NCBI GenBank assembly: GCA_022376465.1
Contig: JACDTU010000006.1
Coordinates: 1,178,001 to 1,242,000, forward strand
From: Cubamyces lactineus
Taxonomy: Eukaryota > Basidiomycota > Agaricomycetes > Polyporales > Polyporaceae
Direction: 5' to 3'
Length of the DNA stretch: 64,000 bases
This document shows positions 53,901 through 64,000 of the stretch, piece by piece (within the stretch, counting starts at the first letter, position 1; each line of letters starts with the position of its first letter). A program made the translations under genes and the position numbers. Under the pieces are notes generated by a model. That model was not told where the DNA came from. It saw only the letters and a program-made list of their open reading frames with translations, and made no database searches.

Positions 53901-54644
53901 TCGTCAAAGTGCTGCTCCGCATTTGTGCTGGAAGACCCAAAGTCTCCGATGCACGTTGATGCCGAAGACACACTGCGCATCATCCCCACTCCTGTAAAAG
54001 CTGAAAAACCTTGAGCTTCAAAATAATGCCAGTGGACGTCGATGCGACGTACCGTGGCACATTCTGCCACAATTCCCCCGGTATCTAGCAGTTGTCAGCG
54101 TCACTCATAGGCAGCTCACCCACGGGTTCTCAGCGCAGTACGCCCAAGAACTTAATCACTCCACAGTTTCCACTTGAACAGATGAGCTGTGCGTTCGGGT
54201 TCTGAGAAGCATGGTCATCGCACGAGCCGCCGCGACATAGGGCCCGTACTTCGACGCCCGCAATACGGCAGCGTGAGAGGCGGGGAAGCCTCCCAGCCGC
54301 ACTATAGCATTAGCGTTAGTACTGCCGGAACTCTGCACGACTTCGGTCTTTGGGCCCCTCTCTCTACACTCGATCTGTTACTCGTTCGTGTGCTCTGCGT
54401 GGGGTATTCTTGAGCGTGGGTTCACGCACCGCATTGCGGGGAGAGTTCGCGAGGGCAGCGGCCGTGTCGTCCTCGGTGTTCGGGAGCGAGCATGGAGGCC
54501 TCCTTTGCTATTCACGTTGGGAAAGTAACCAGGTTGAATTCGGGCATAATCTGCCCGGGGTTTGTCAGTCGTTTGTTCCCTTCAAGGTAGGAGGGATCTC
54601 GCAGCCGGACTGCCCTTGCGTGTGACTTAGGCTGCATATATCAG
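53901..54644. other. Spacer between the large repeats, no gene seen
   Basis: About 740 bp between copy 1 of the large repeat and the dsRBD-like fragment. Nothing recognised. Confidence 0.45.
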
Positions 54645-54959
54645 AGACTCGGTAGTGCTTCGACATGCACCGTACTCACAGTCCATAGCGTTGTGACTGT
54701 ATATCGTGGGGGAACCAAGCTTTCAGAGTCGAGGTTAGTGAACGCTGCCATGCACACAATTAATAGCGGCGTCATCAAATACCTCCGCGCTGAGAACGGT
54801 ACAAGCCCGTTAGTACTTCCAGTTGAACTCCCCAAACGTCTGGGACCGTTCCTCGAACCTCGGTGTCTCTCGACGTGTCAACGCATTAGCAACCACGCTT
54901 CCATCTTGACTTCCTCGTTCGGCGAAGAAGCGCTGAGAGCCACGAGCATCCCACTATGA
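54645..54959 (+). pseudogene. Orphan dsRBD-like repeat fragment
   Basis: One open frame encodes CTVLTVHSVVTVYRGG, then SESRLVNAAMHTINSGVIKYLRAENG in two adjoining stretches. This reproduces the second half of the repeat unit of the gene at 19781: a CxLT strand, a second strand, a helix, and a closing GVIKYLR like GVLDYIR or GAIEFLR. The leading half of the domain is not recognisable upstream, and no acceptor lies at the homologous phase-1 position. Downstream the frame continues about 40 unrelated residues to a TGA near 54957. Probably a relic of a paralogue; a small gene with this as one exon is the alternative. Confidence 0.45.
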
Positions 54960-55699
54960 AAGGCATTGTACATACCTATCGGCGGTCTTGCGTCGACACC
55001 GGGAAGACTGATGTGGCGGGCACAAAGAGGTCATCTCCGTTTTAGTGCGAGCGTCGAGTTTCGAGAGCTGAGACTTTGGGTGGACGGCGGCAGCCATCCC
55101 GCGCGTCCGAGATGGGGCTGCCGTGACCCTCAGCCACACACGCATGGGCATGTAGCCTCATTCACGAACGCACGAGGCCAAGCTAGGAGTGAAGGGGCTC
55201 AGTGGAAGCTCGAGAGACTAGAGTCACGACACTCCATCGCTATCCGAGTCGCTGTCAGACGTCGCGAAGGCAACAACGGCGTCGAACGCACCACCCGAGA
55301 CGCATCTCGGGTCCCAGCGTTCGCCCGTCGTCTAATCGAGCAACCTGCATTCCATCCAATCTCTAATCCCTCTGAGCCGGCTCGCAGCGCCGGAAGCTTC
55401 GCAGCGCAGAGCTTGAGCTTGCTCACCTAGACAGTGCACTGAGCGTGTCCGGCTGAATCACTAATGCATAATGACGCAAAGCATCGCGCAGGACCCAGCA
55501 TTCGCCACGGTCAGCGTTGGCGGAGAGGCACATCGCCGTCGAACCCATATTGCGCAGACTCCAGTGCCGCATGCGGCGATGCGCGTGTCCAAGATGTGCG
55601 GACTTTGCGCGGAATACCGCTTGCCCCGTCCAGATGCAGGCCTCGGTCACTACAGTAGTAATGGCGCCATTTCATCCACGAGCCCAAGCCCGCGTGCGT
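54960..55699. other. Spacer, no gene seen
   Basis: About 740 bp between the dsRBD-like fragment and copy 2 of the large repeat. Nothing recognised. Confidence 0.45.
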
Positions 55700-58600
55700 T
55701 CCCACGACGCGACGTCAGACACTCGTCAGACAGCGTTCCCCGGATTCCGATATGGGCACGTCGATGTCTGTGAGTCGGGGCTGAGACGAAACGCGAGCCC
55801 GTTATGCCGTATACGGCGCTCGATTCGGAGTTTCCGGTGTGGTAGAGAGTGGACGGTTGGTTGGTTCCGGGGGTATCGTGTCCTGGGTCGCGCCGCCGCC
55901 GAGGAGGAGGAGGAGTGTCGTGTAGAGAATGAGTGCGGCGGCCGATATCCACCGTGGGCAGGATTAGGATGTTCGAGGGTTGTGTCGCAAGTTCCTTAGA
56001 TTGGGGGACGTACGCTGTAAGAGCTGTGTGAGTGTTGGTAAGCCATACACGGCGAAGCTCTACGCGGTGAGATACCTATGTAGCCCTCACAAGTTCCCCA
56101 CCGCGCGCATTTGCCAGCACACATGCCCAAGATGCGTTCACGCTGACGCATTCACGACATGGCCGCGACCGTGAGTCAACAACGGCTGCGAGAGTTCTCC
56201 GCATGCGCCGTGTCCCACCGAGCTTATTCGACGGCTCGAAGCAAGGCGTTGAGTAAGTTCTAAGTATCGTCAGCAACCGCCCGAAAGCGCCAGTCCGAGT
56301 CGGTGCCACGCCCGCGGCCCACGCGTGACGCACCTCCGCCGCCGCAGCGGCCACACCGTACCCAGCCGTCGTACTCTCTCTTGTGTCCATATTGGGCTAA
56401 GCGATGGCCCGAACAGGCAAGGGATCCGAAAAGAGGAAAAGAGATGAGATCTGGAGAGCGCGGTTGATCCGGAGGGGGGTGATGGCAGAATATCGCTACC
56501 GGGGTTCTGGGATAGGCTCGCCCATTCGGGGGACGCTGATTGGGCGCGCAGGGGGTTGGACCTGATCGGGATTTGGGCGCTAATTGACCATCGTCGTGTC
56601 GTGCGTTTCGGAGACGACTCTCAACTCGAGCGCAACTTACGCCTTGACTATAGGAGTAGTGGGTGGTGAGAGCTCGCTTTCGCATGCATACCTCCTCGTA
56701 TGCGCTCCTAGTTCATCGTTCGTCTCAGCTTGACCCTGGGCCTCACTAGGTTACAAGTCATCTCGTCTTGCCTCGTGTCCCCGATGAATAGTCTGGGCGG
56801 ATTCGTCCGACATGGGTCGCATCGCCGTCCGAACGCAAACTTGGCAGCGAAGCCTGTCCTCGCCGTACGGGCGTGCCCCACCATCCTTCCATATCCCACC
56901 TCGGCCAGTGTACAGCCTCATCGTCCTCAGGCTATTGCTTGAACTCCACTCGGCCTTGCCTTGGGCTGTGCTACCCGAGCGATCCTCCCTCGTCGGCGTG
57001 TCGCTCTGCTTCGAGTCCAGGCTGGTGTTCCGGTTTGTGCCTTGGACTGGGTGTCTTCTCTGCTGACATCGGGCTCGGGCTCTCCTCTGTATGGACGTGT
57101 AATCAAACCGCTGCAGGTACGGTCACTCCCGTCCAACAAACCTACACAAATCGTGTATAGCCTGTGCTCCCAAAAGACATCGCTGCTCAGACACAGCTGA
57201 GCGGCCGCCCTGGGGAGCCCCGGCCTCTATACCCAGCAGGCGATACCGTGCCAATTCCCAATGGTTAGCGCTATCGGTCATACATACGTCAGCACCGTCT
57301 GCGTAATGCCACTGCTGACTCTGCTCTATCGCCGCTCTCTCGTGCTGTCGGGTTCTCGCGGACGACGTCATCGTGCAGCTTCGAAGTCCTGGCGTACAAG
57401 ACCCATGCAGCCGGCTGTGCGCAAGATGCGGGGCACTGCAGTACGGAACTTTGGGCTACAGATCGGTCCGCTCGTGACTTCTTTTCTGCTATGTCGCTCC
57501 TTTGTGGCGTTGGCTTCTCGTCTGCTCTGACTTTGTCAATGTCAAACATACGGCCTCCGGCTACTCCGATACCCGTAGCTCTACCAAGTTCTCCCCGACC
57601 TCGGAACTGCCGCGATCCTTTCGGTGGTCGTGCTGACCAATATGATACTGGCTGTCTCCATCTGGACGAAGCGTTGGTCGGACATTCATATCGATATACT
57701 CAGCTTGCTCGGAAACGACGCCTTACCGCCCTCCTGTCTTCCGAGCTTTGACATATTCCGTCTCTGACCAAGGCCCGGCTCAAGCGTAGCGCGTCCCTAC
57801 CTAGTGCCGCGCACAACCACATAGCTCCATCTCGCCCTCCGTTCCGCACAGGAGGTGTTGCATCGCTCAGCCCTGAACACACTCGGGACTCCGCACGCGC
57901 GAGGCGCTCCCAGTGTCGAGTAACGCCGAGCCAGCGACAATTCGCCGCGTGCACGCACTTTGGACGCGGACGCAAGGCGCGCAGGGCATCGGCGCCAGCA
58001 GCCCTAAAAGGACCGACGGCGGGTGCAAGCCCCGGATCCGAACCCGACTCCGAGCCCGTCGAGGCTTCTGGCTTCTTCACGCGCCCTCTTCGCCAAAGCG
58101 AGGCATGGAACGACGCGGGTTCGGCTCCGCGTTTTACTATGGGCGGCTGCGGGTGTCGAGCACCGAAATCGTCTTGGTGTAGTGTGCGGTGTGTTGTTGT
58201 GTGCACGCCAATCGTTGAGATCCGCGAGGGCTGGCTTTCTGGGCGTTCCCAATGCAATTGCAAGACGTTGGCGCACGCGGTGCCTCCACGGGCCCCGTCA
58301 GCGCCCGTGGGTGTACAGGTGCGTTCCTCGCCGGTGCTGCGTACTGTATGCGCCATATGTGCGTATCTACGGGGACGCGTCGGCGTCGGAGGGTCGGACG
58401 GCGTTGTGCTGTGTGCCGTGCAGTCGTATGTTCCTGCACAATGCCGTCCGATGCTGCGATGCTTTGTTGGTGCGTGCATACGTGTTTGCATTGTCGAAGG
58501 TGTGCGTGGCCATATGGTCGTGTACGGCTTTTGGAGTCGCTTGCTGACCTTGCACGCTGGCAGGACCTTCTATCACGGTCCCCTCCGGACGGATCATCAT

Positions 58601-58929
58601 ATACTAGTGGCTTCGTCGTCGGCCTCGATGCACGTCCGGACGCGTCCCGGGGTTCACGGTACCACATTTCGTGCAACACTAGGCTCCGTCGGGCCTGACA
58701 ATTGGTCACCGCGTTGTATCTTTTCGTTCGACCGCATCGCCCGCTGTGCTCTCCGACTCAATTGGCCATCGGCGGATGGTCGACGGAGCGTGATGGTGCA
58801 TCATGCACGCATTATCTAGTGGGTAGTACGCGGATGAACCCACCTGCGCATCGTTCGTCCTGCTGCGCCGCCGGAAGTTGATACGAAGCCCGTCTGCACC
58901 GATTCTTCCGTGTGTGCGCGCCTCCCTAG

Positions 58930-58964
58930 TCCCGAGTCCCGAGTCCCGAGTCCCGAATCCCGAG
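58930..58964. repeat. Microsatellite, five TCCCGAG units
   Basis: Five 7-bp units, the fourth with one change (TCCCGAA), inside copy 2 of the large repeat. Confidence 0.9.
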
Positions 58965-61518
58965 CCTCGATCCTCGAGACCCAAATCCGACCTATCCACT
59001 ACGGTCATCCAGCCCCAGCCATACACAACGGGCATTGCCCAGTCGTCCGCTCAGGGCAAACGGCTGCAGAAGGGAGGCTATTGGACAACTTTTCCCGAAG
59101 TCAAGGCAAAGCCCTGCCAAAGCCCTGCAGAAGTGCTGAGGAGGCCGGTAAAAGGCTTTGTACGAGTTGAACTCTGCGTCAATTCGCTGACAAATGTCTG
59201 ACAAGGTATCCAAGCGTGTCGCTTCGTCCTTGAATTGTCAGACCCTGAAGATGCGCATATGCCCGTAGTGATACAATTCCGTGCCCCCGCCGCCCGAGCC
59301 TTGCCCAGTGCGCCCCTTCATGCCCGCTCTGTCCGGCTGACGAAGCGTTCGACACTATCGCACCTCGCAGTGCGCCACAAATCTTCCTGCGAACGCGTGA
59401 ACGAGCGAGCCCCAGATCTTTCTGGCCGACCTGCCTTATGGAGCATGGGACGGACGCATCGGTCCTTGGACCCTTCAGTTGTTCGGACCCGCTTCGTGCT
59501 GCGCCCCACTCACTGGCACTCAACGCCAATGGGGCGCGGAGAGGGTGCTAGCTGCCGAGCGAATGGGACGAGGGTCCGCGAGCACGCCCGTACGACGTGC
59601 CCCTCCGTGCTTCTGTCGTCAAGCGATCTGTTGCGCCCGGAGGTATAGATGACCCTAGCTACTGTCTGAGTATGCAATATCTCTACGCAGGGAGCGAGGT
59701 CGGACCTCCGGACCTGACGCGGCCTCCGAGCTGCAGTGTACGCGTTTCACACTCCTCCTGATAGTTTTCTAGCTGACAAGTTAGGGGTCACTTCTGCCTC
59801 CGACTGTACTCAGCATCGTCCCTCCGTCCATCTCCCATCTTTCATGTCGGGTCGGCGATTCAGCAGTACGGCAGAACCAGGTAGCTCTCGGCCGCCGCCG
59901 TCGCAGGATGGAGTTCAGCCATAACGCGATTCGCCACGGAGCGCGCACGGGCTCGTCGAGAACGGTGCAAATCATCAGACCGAATTGTTCTGTGCTGTAC
60001 ACAGTACGTCTCGTCCTTCTCGCCTCAGCGCGCAGTCGCTCACACATCCTACAGATGCAAATTCAACGGGGCCACTGTATATGCAGCACACGAAGTGTGT
60101 CAAGGAGGTCCCCGTAGCTGACGTGGCTCCCTCGGCCACGTCTACCCCAGGGCCCTCGACGCGTAAGCCCCGCCTCCTTTGGGTCTCGTAAATGTCCCTC
60201 TAGTAATCGCGACCCTGACGAGAACGAGAAAACTTCTCGACGCTCAATGGGGCTAGTATGCGCGCGTTTCTCGCCCTCTTTTCCGACGGTTGTGACTCTG
60301 GCGATCCTGCTATGCTATGGGTGACTCGGTGGCCTGCAGAGGAGTCCCATGGAGTCAATAGGCTGCCCGAGGAGCGAGGAGAAGCCCGAGGCTGCGCTGG
60401 CGCAATGGATGACCCGCGAAAACGCGATGCGCGACACACCTTCAAATGAATCCAGAACGCATGCGGTCATTTGAATTGTGCTGCCAGTGGTAAGTTGCAG
60501 CGGGGTCCGTTCAGGCAAGACTCAAGAGAGATATCGGGATGCCGTAATGGACGAGAAATATCGACGACCTTGCTCGCCTGCTTCCTACTGCAGCAGGCGA
60601 TCCTCCGAGGTGAACTGCTCACCAATCTCATGCCGGTGTCGTTGCTGCTGACCTCATGACCGTGATTAGTGCGACATAGCGAAAGACGGCTGGTCGACAG
60701 TACTAGTGAGGCGCTACGCTCAGCGAGAATGTCCTCGTGTTTGAATGTTCTCGTTCGTCAGCGGGGGTCATCATAGACGCCCATAGTTTCTCTACTTGCT
60801 GAGCCACATTGTTCGAAGATACGTTGAGCGTACCTCGCTAAACACGCTCGGTGTGCAGTGCCTTGGTGTATGTGTCAGTGGGCAATGCGCACTCAACAAC
60901 ACACACTCGAACTTACTCCAAGCAGAATCTGGCCGACGATCTCGCCTACGCTCTGGTTTATCTGAATGCGCCGCAGTCTCTTCAGCACAGCACAGCCCCC
61001 ATCCCCCTACCGTGTGTGTACGGTACCTTCACCGTCCTCCAGACAACCCCAGCTGCGTCGAGTCCGGCTCGTGTCGAGGCGGTGCGAGCTTGCCTTCAGC
61101 ATCCCACTCTATCCCATCTCCTGGGCGCACCCATGTCACTTAGAATGTGCGGCCGTCCGAACGAAAGTCACACGGCTGACCTCCAAAGAGAACTCCTACC
61201 GCGTCGGAAGCTACTGTATCATGGTGGGCGCTATTCAGACCGTTACCGCGAATACAGGCCCCCCGAAGCCTGAAGGTCATTCCTCCTGACAGCATACCGC
61301 TCCGTTCCCGCGCGCCACGGCGCAACGTCGTACCCGGCCCTGTCACCCTCGATGACCCTGGAAGAGACGTGCGCACACATGTACGTATACTGCGCAGTGC
61401 GATCTATGATTTTGCCCGGCGTCAATACAGTACACTACAGTGGCATACACAGCACGCCTGCGATCGTTGCGGTGCTGCTGCGTGTACCACGGCGCCCAGC
61501 CTCGGACATCGAGTGAAT

Positions 61519-61944
61519 GGATGACTTTCCGTAACGATTTAGAAATTCTAAACCAGTTCTAAACGCTCAATAAGGAAGGAGATCTCAGATATGTGGAGCA
61601 GTTCGAACTCCGAACGCAAGGCGACCTCGTTCTAAACGCTCTAAGCGCCCACAGTTTAGAAGGGGGGGTCGACCCCCCCTTCTAGTTCTAAGCCGCACTC
61701 TAAACCGCCGTATCAGGAAGTGCGCGCGCCCCACTCTGACCGATTTGGCAGGTGCGCCCTCCCTCACGCTTACCTAACACGCATCCAAAGGATTTCCCGA
61801 CGGGCGCTAGGTGCCTCTAAGATTTAGAATTCCCTGGTGTGCGACAGGTTACGGATGGAGCCCCACGCATTCTAAACGGGTTCAAACTCCGAGATCTCGT
61901 TAAGAACTAGTTTAGAATTTCTAAATCGTTACGGAAAGTCATCC
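61519..61944. mobile_element. Non-autonomous TIR transposon, 426 bp (element 1)
   Basis: Ends GGATGACTTTCCGTAACG with a perfect 35-bp terminal inverted repeat, which continues imperfectly for about another 10 bp. It is flanked on both sides by AAT (61516-61518 and 61945-61947), a 3-bp target duplication. The interior has scattered TTCTAAAC or GTTTAGAA copies in both orientations, and a 28-bp perfect palindrome with G7 and C7 runs at 61657-61684. No transposase frame. It does not carry the CACTA end, and its 3-bp site is not the TWA of PIF/Harbinger, so I leave the superfamily open. Confidence 0.9.
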
Positions 61945-62217
61945 AATACCATTGATCCTGATCACCAACAACAACACCACCCGACACCATTACAGAGCAC
62001 CGCACAACTCTCGTAAGCAGAGCCACTCGACTGCGTCGCTATGTAGATCCACTGTATCCGTAGGCCCGTAGCGCCCCTTCGGAACGACGACGGAACAGCC
62101 GCGACGTGAGATCTCAACATCGTCCCGCAGTACCGCACCGCTCCACGTCTTCGCCGCGGAGGGGCGACGTCGGGAGCGGACGTCGAAATGGCAGCGGCGC
62201 GCCTGAAGTCTTGAACT

Positions 62218-62649
62218 GGATGACTTCCCGTAAGGATTTAGAGACGTCTCTATTTCTCTAGATCATGGCTAAACTCTAGAGCGGGGAGCAAAATATGTCG
62301 GAGCTTCAACTTGGCTCCACTTGCAAACGCCCATCGGCTGCACCACTCCTGCCGCTTAGTCAGCACACTTGGTGCTCACGTATATAGCAATTTGCTGATG
62401 GGAAGCCATGCAAAAGGGTCGGATGTACGGTTTCTGCCCCGATTACCTGCCATTTGTGTCGATTTAGAGACGAACTTCAATCTGGAAGGGGGGGTCGACC
62501 CCCCCTTCCAGATCGCAAGGTTTAGAGACGAGCGTCTCTCTAGACGGACTTTGAATCTACCTTCGGATCTCAAACGAGCTCCCAAATCCGGCTTGAGCGA
62601 GTGATCTAGAGAAATAGAGACGTCTCTAAATCCTTACGGGAAGTCATCC
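62218..62649. mobile_element. Non-autonomous TIR transposon, 432 bp (element 2)
   Basis: Ends GGATGACTTCCCGTAAGG with a perfect 48-bp terminal inverted repeat, flanked by ACT (62215-62217 and 62650-62652). It is related to element 1 (same first nine bases, same size, same centre) but its repeats use TTTAGAGA instead of TTTAGAA, both in the ends and inside. A 34-bp perfect palindrome with G7/C7 sits at 62480-62513. No coding capacity. Confidence 0.9.
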
Positions 62650-64000
62650 ACTGTTTCTCCAGGACGAGCGGCGGGGGCCATCATCCTCATGCACCCACCC
62701 TCTGACCGCCCCATGGTGCATGGGTGATCGGTACGACGCTCACGCTATGCGACGACACCCGATGCTGTCTTCTCCCGCTACCCCTGTCCTGTTGCGTCAA
62801 TGCATTGAGCAAGCGGAATCTTGCCCCCACTGGCTTCGGTGGCGGTCGGATGGTTTCAACTCGCTACTCTTGATGTTCGTTCCGAGGATGCATGCGGTTG
62901 GTTGGTTATCTCCTAAAACCTTAAGAGGTGAGCTCCTAAGCTTCGGTGCTTATGCGCTCTGCAATGGTCTACATCCGTTGTACGGTGTTTGGTAAGTATT
63001 GCGATGCGTACGCGTCCGGCGCTTACATCATGTAGACTCTCGAGACTCCGAGGTCCCCACACCTTCGATCGCGTATGAATATGTCGATCGCTGGAGTGGC
63101 TGGAGCCTTTCCACATTCAATGACCTTGTTTAGGTGCTGAGGCTACCTGCAGGAAAGAGTCAGCCGCGGTATCCACAGCGTACGTGGCGATTGAATGTGC
63201 ACAGGTGTCATACCAGCCTGAGTACAAGCCCGGTAGGACGGCCAGCCCAATCAGCTCCAGCCGATCGCTCGACGGACAGGTCCTGACCTGCTCTCCCGCC
63301 CAACCCAATCAGGCCAGCCGCCCTCCGGTTCCGGGAAGCATCGCTCGATCAGGCTAGCGTTAGTGGCAACGGCCCATGAACGGGTTGCTGTCCAGGCGGC
63401 AGATACCGCGTACTCACGAAAGGCCCCGAATGGCGTGAAGCAGGCGGGTCAACCCCTCATCCTGACCATCTCAACCGTAATAGCGCGCACTTCGCTGACC
63501 TGTTGGCTGTCAAGGAATATGTCTCACCTGCTGAGTTGAGACGACTCGGATGGCACCTCGACGCTGGTCTGATCATGTTGCGCCCGACGCGGAGACCTGG
63601 AGTGTTGTTATTCCCCGGCAGTTGCAGCCCCTCGGAAATCATCCGGAGGGCTAATCACCGGAAGCGCGAGCTCCAAGGAACGGGCGGGAGGGGCGGACAA
63701 GGGGTTTTGCCTCAAGGATGTATATGGGTGGCTGTGCTTCCTCGGTCCCGTAAGGCACCGAGGACGCGGATCAGCCTAACGTTTCTGAACATGGGCGGCG
63801 GCAGCATCCCGCCTTTGTCCCGAGCTCTCCGGGCTGCCGACGTCAACGACGTGTTGGCCAGTAGGGAGGGCAATGAGGTCCGCGCGGATGCCTGAAGCCG
63901 TGCATGCGCATGCAATTCATGAGCAGCACAGGGGTTCTTCATCAAGGGCTGCGTCGCCGTGTGCTGCGGCCACATGCATGTACAATCGCGCTATGTTCGT

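Larger units (their letters stand above)
55700..63870. repeat. Large direct repeat, copy 2 (gene-less, with transposon insertions)
   Basis: Partner of 47250-53900. The offset grows from about 8.5 kb at the left to about 10.1 kb at the right. Two transposons at 61519 and 62218 account for about 0.86 kb of that; the rest is smaller insertions and deletions. The last and best conserved part (63610-63775 against 53510-53670) differs at scattered positions only. Confidence 0.8.

Noticed and set aside
57700..58491. 263-codon minus-strand open frame
   Set aside because: Inside copy 2 of the large repeat and not kept in copy 1, so unlikely to be coding.

Overview
The window is nuclear DNA of a filamentous basidiomycete, most likely an Agaricomycete. 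The genes carry many short GT-AG introns (about 45-70 nt) with some tiny exons, the coding DNA is GC-rich, tRNA-Met genes contain introns, and the proteins are fungal types: a Zn2Cys6 factor with a fungal middle homology region, a vacuolar-type cation/H+ exchanger family, an Sfp1-like split zinc-finger factor and an O-acetylhomoserine sulfhydrylase. I spliced genes by eye; where exon phases add up to one open frame I say so.

Left part (1-16.7 kb): a Zn2Cys6 transcription factor whose first exon lies outside the window; a tandem cluster of three divergent CAX-type cation/H+ exchangers (5.7-8.0, 9.9-12.2, 13.0-15.3 kb), with a small SAP-like protein gene between copies 1 and 2; and a Rab18-type GTPase. 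Exchanger copies 2 and 3 are a direct segmental duplication that includes the promoter. Middle part (17.1-32.1 kb): two tRNA-Met genes in inverted orientation; a phytanoyl-CoA dioxygenase-like gene (minus); a 1024-residue protein built of repeated dsRBD-like units; two direct copies of O-acetylhomoserine sulfhydrylase flanking an F-box-like gene (minus); and a third tRNA-Met.

Right part (32-64 kb): gene-poor. Only one clear gene is seen, the Sfp1-like zinc-finger factor (38.1-40.4 kb, minus). From about 47 kb to the end, the sequence consists mainly of two diverged direct copies of a 6-8 kb unit without recognisable genes (about 47.25-53.9 and 55.7-63.9 kb). The second copy carries two non-autonomous inverted-repeat transposons, each with a 3-bp target duplication and a perfect G7/C7 central palindrome. 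Between the two copies is an orphan fragment of the dsRBD-like repeat.

Functional links are modest. The exchanger cluster suggests local expansion of vacuolar or endomembrane ion transport. The sulfhydrylase pair serves sulfur assimilation into homocysteine. The two transcription factors, the Rab and the PhyH gene appear to be independent housekeeping neighbours. The most unusual items are the multi-repeat dsRBD-like gene with same-phase introns, the diversifying exchanger cluster, the paired transposons with co-varying motifs, and the large gene-less duplication.
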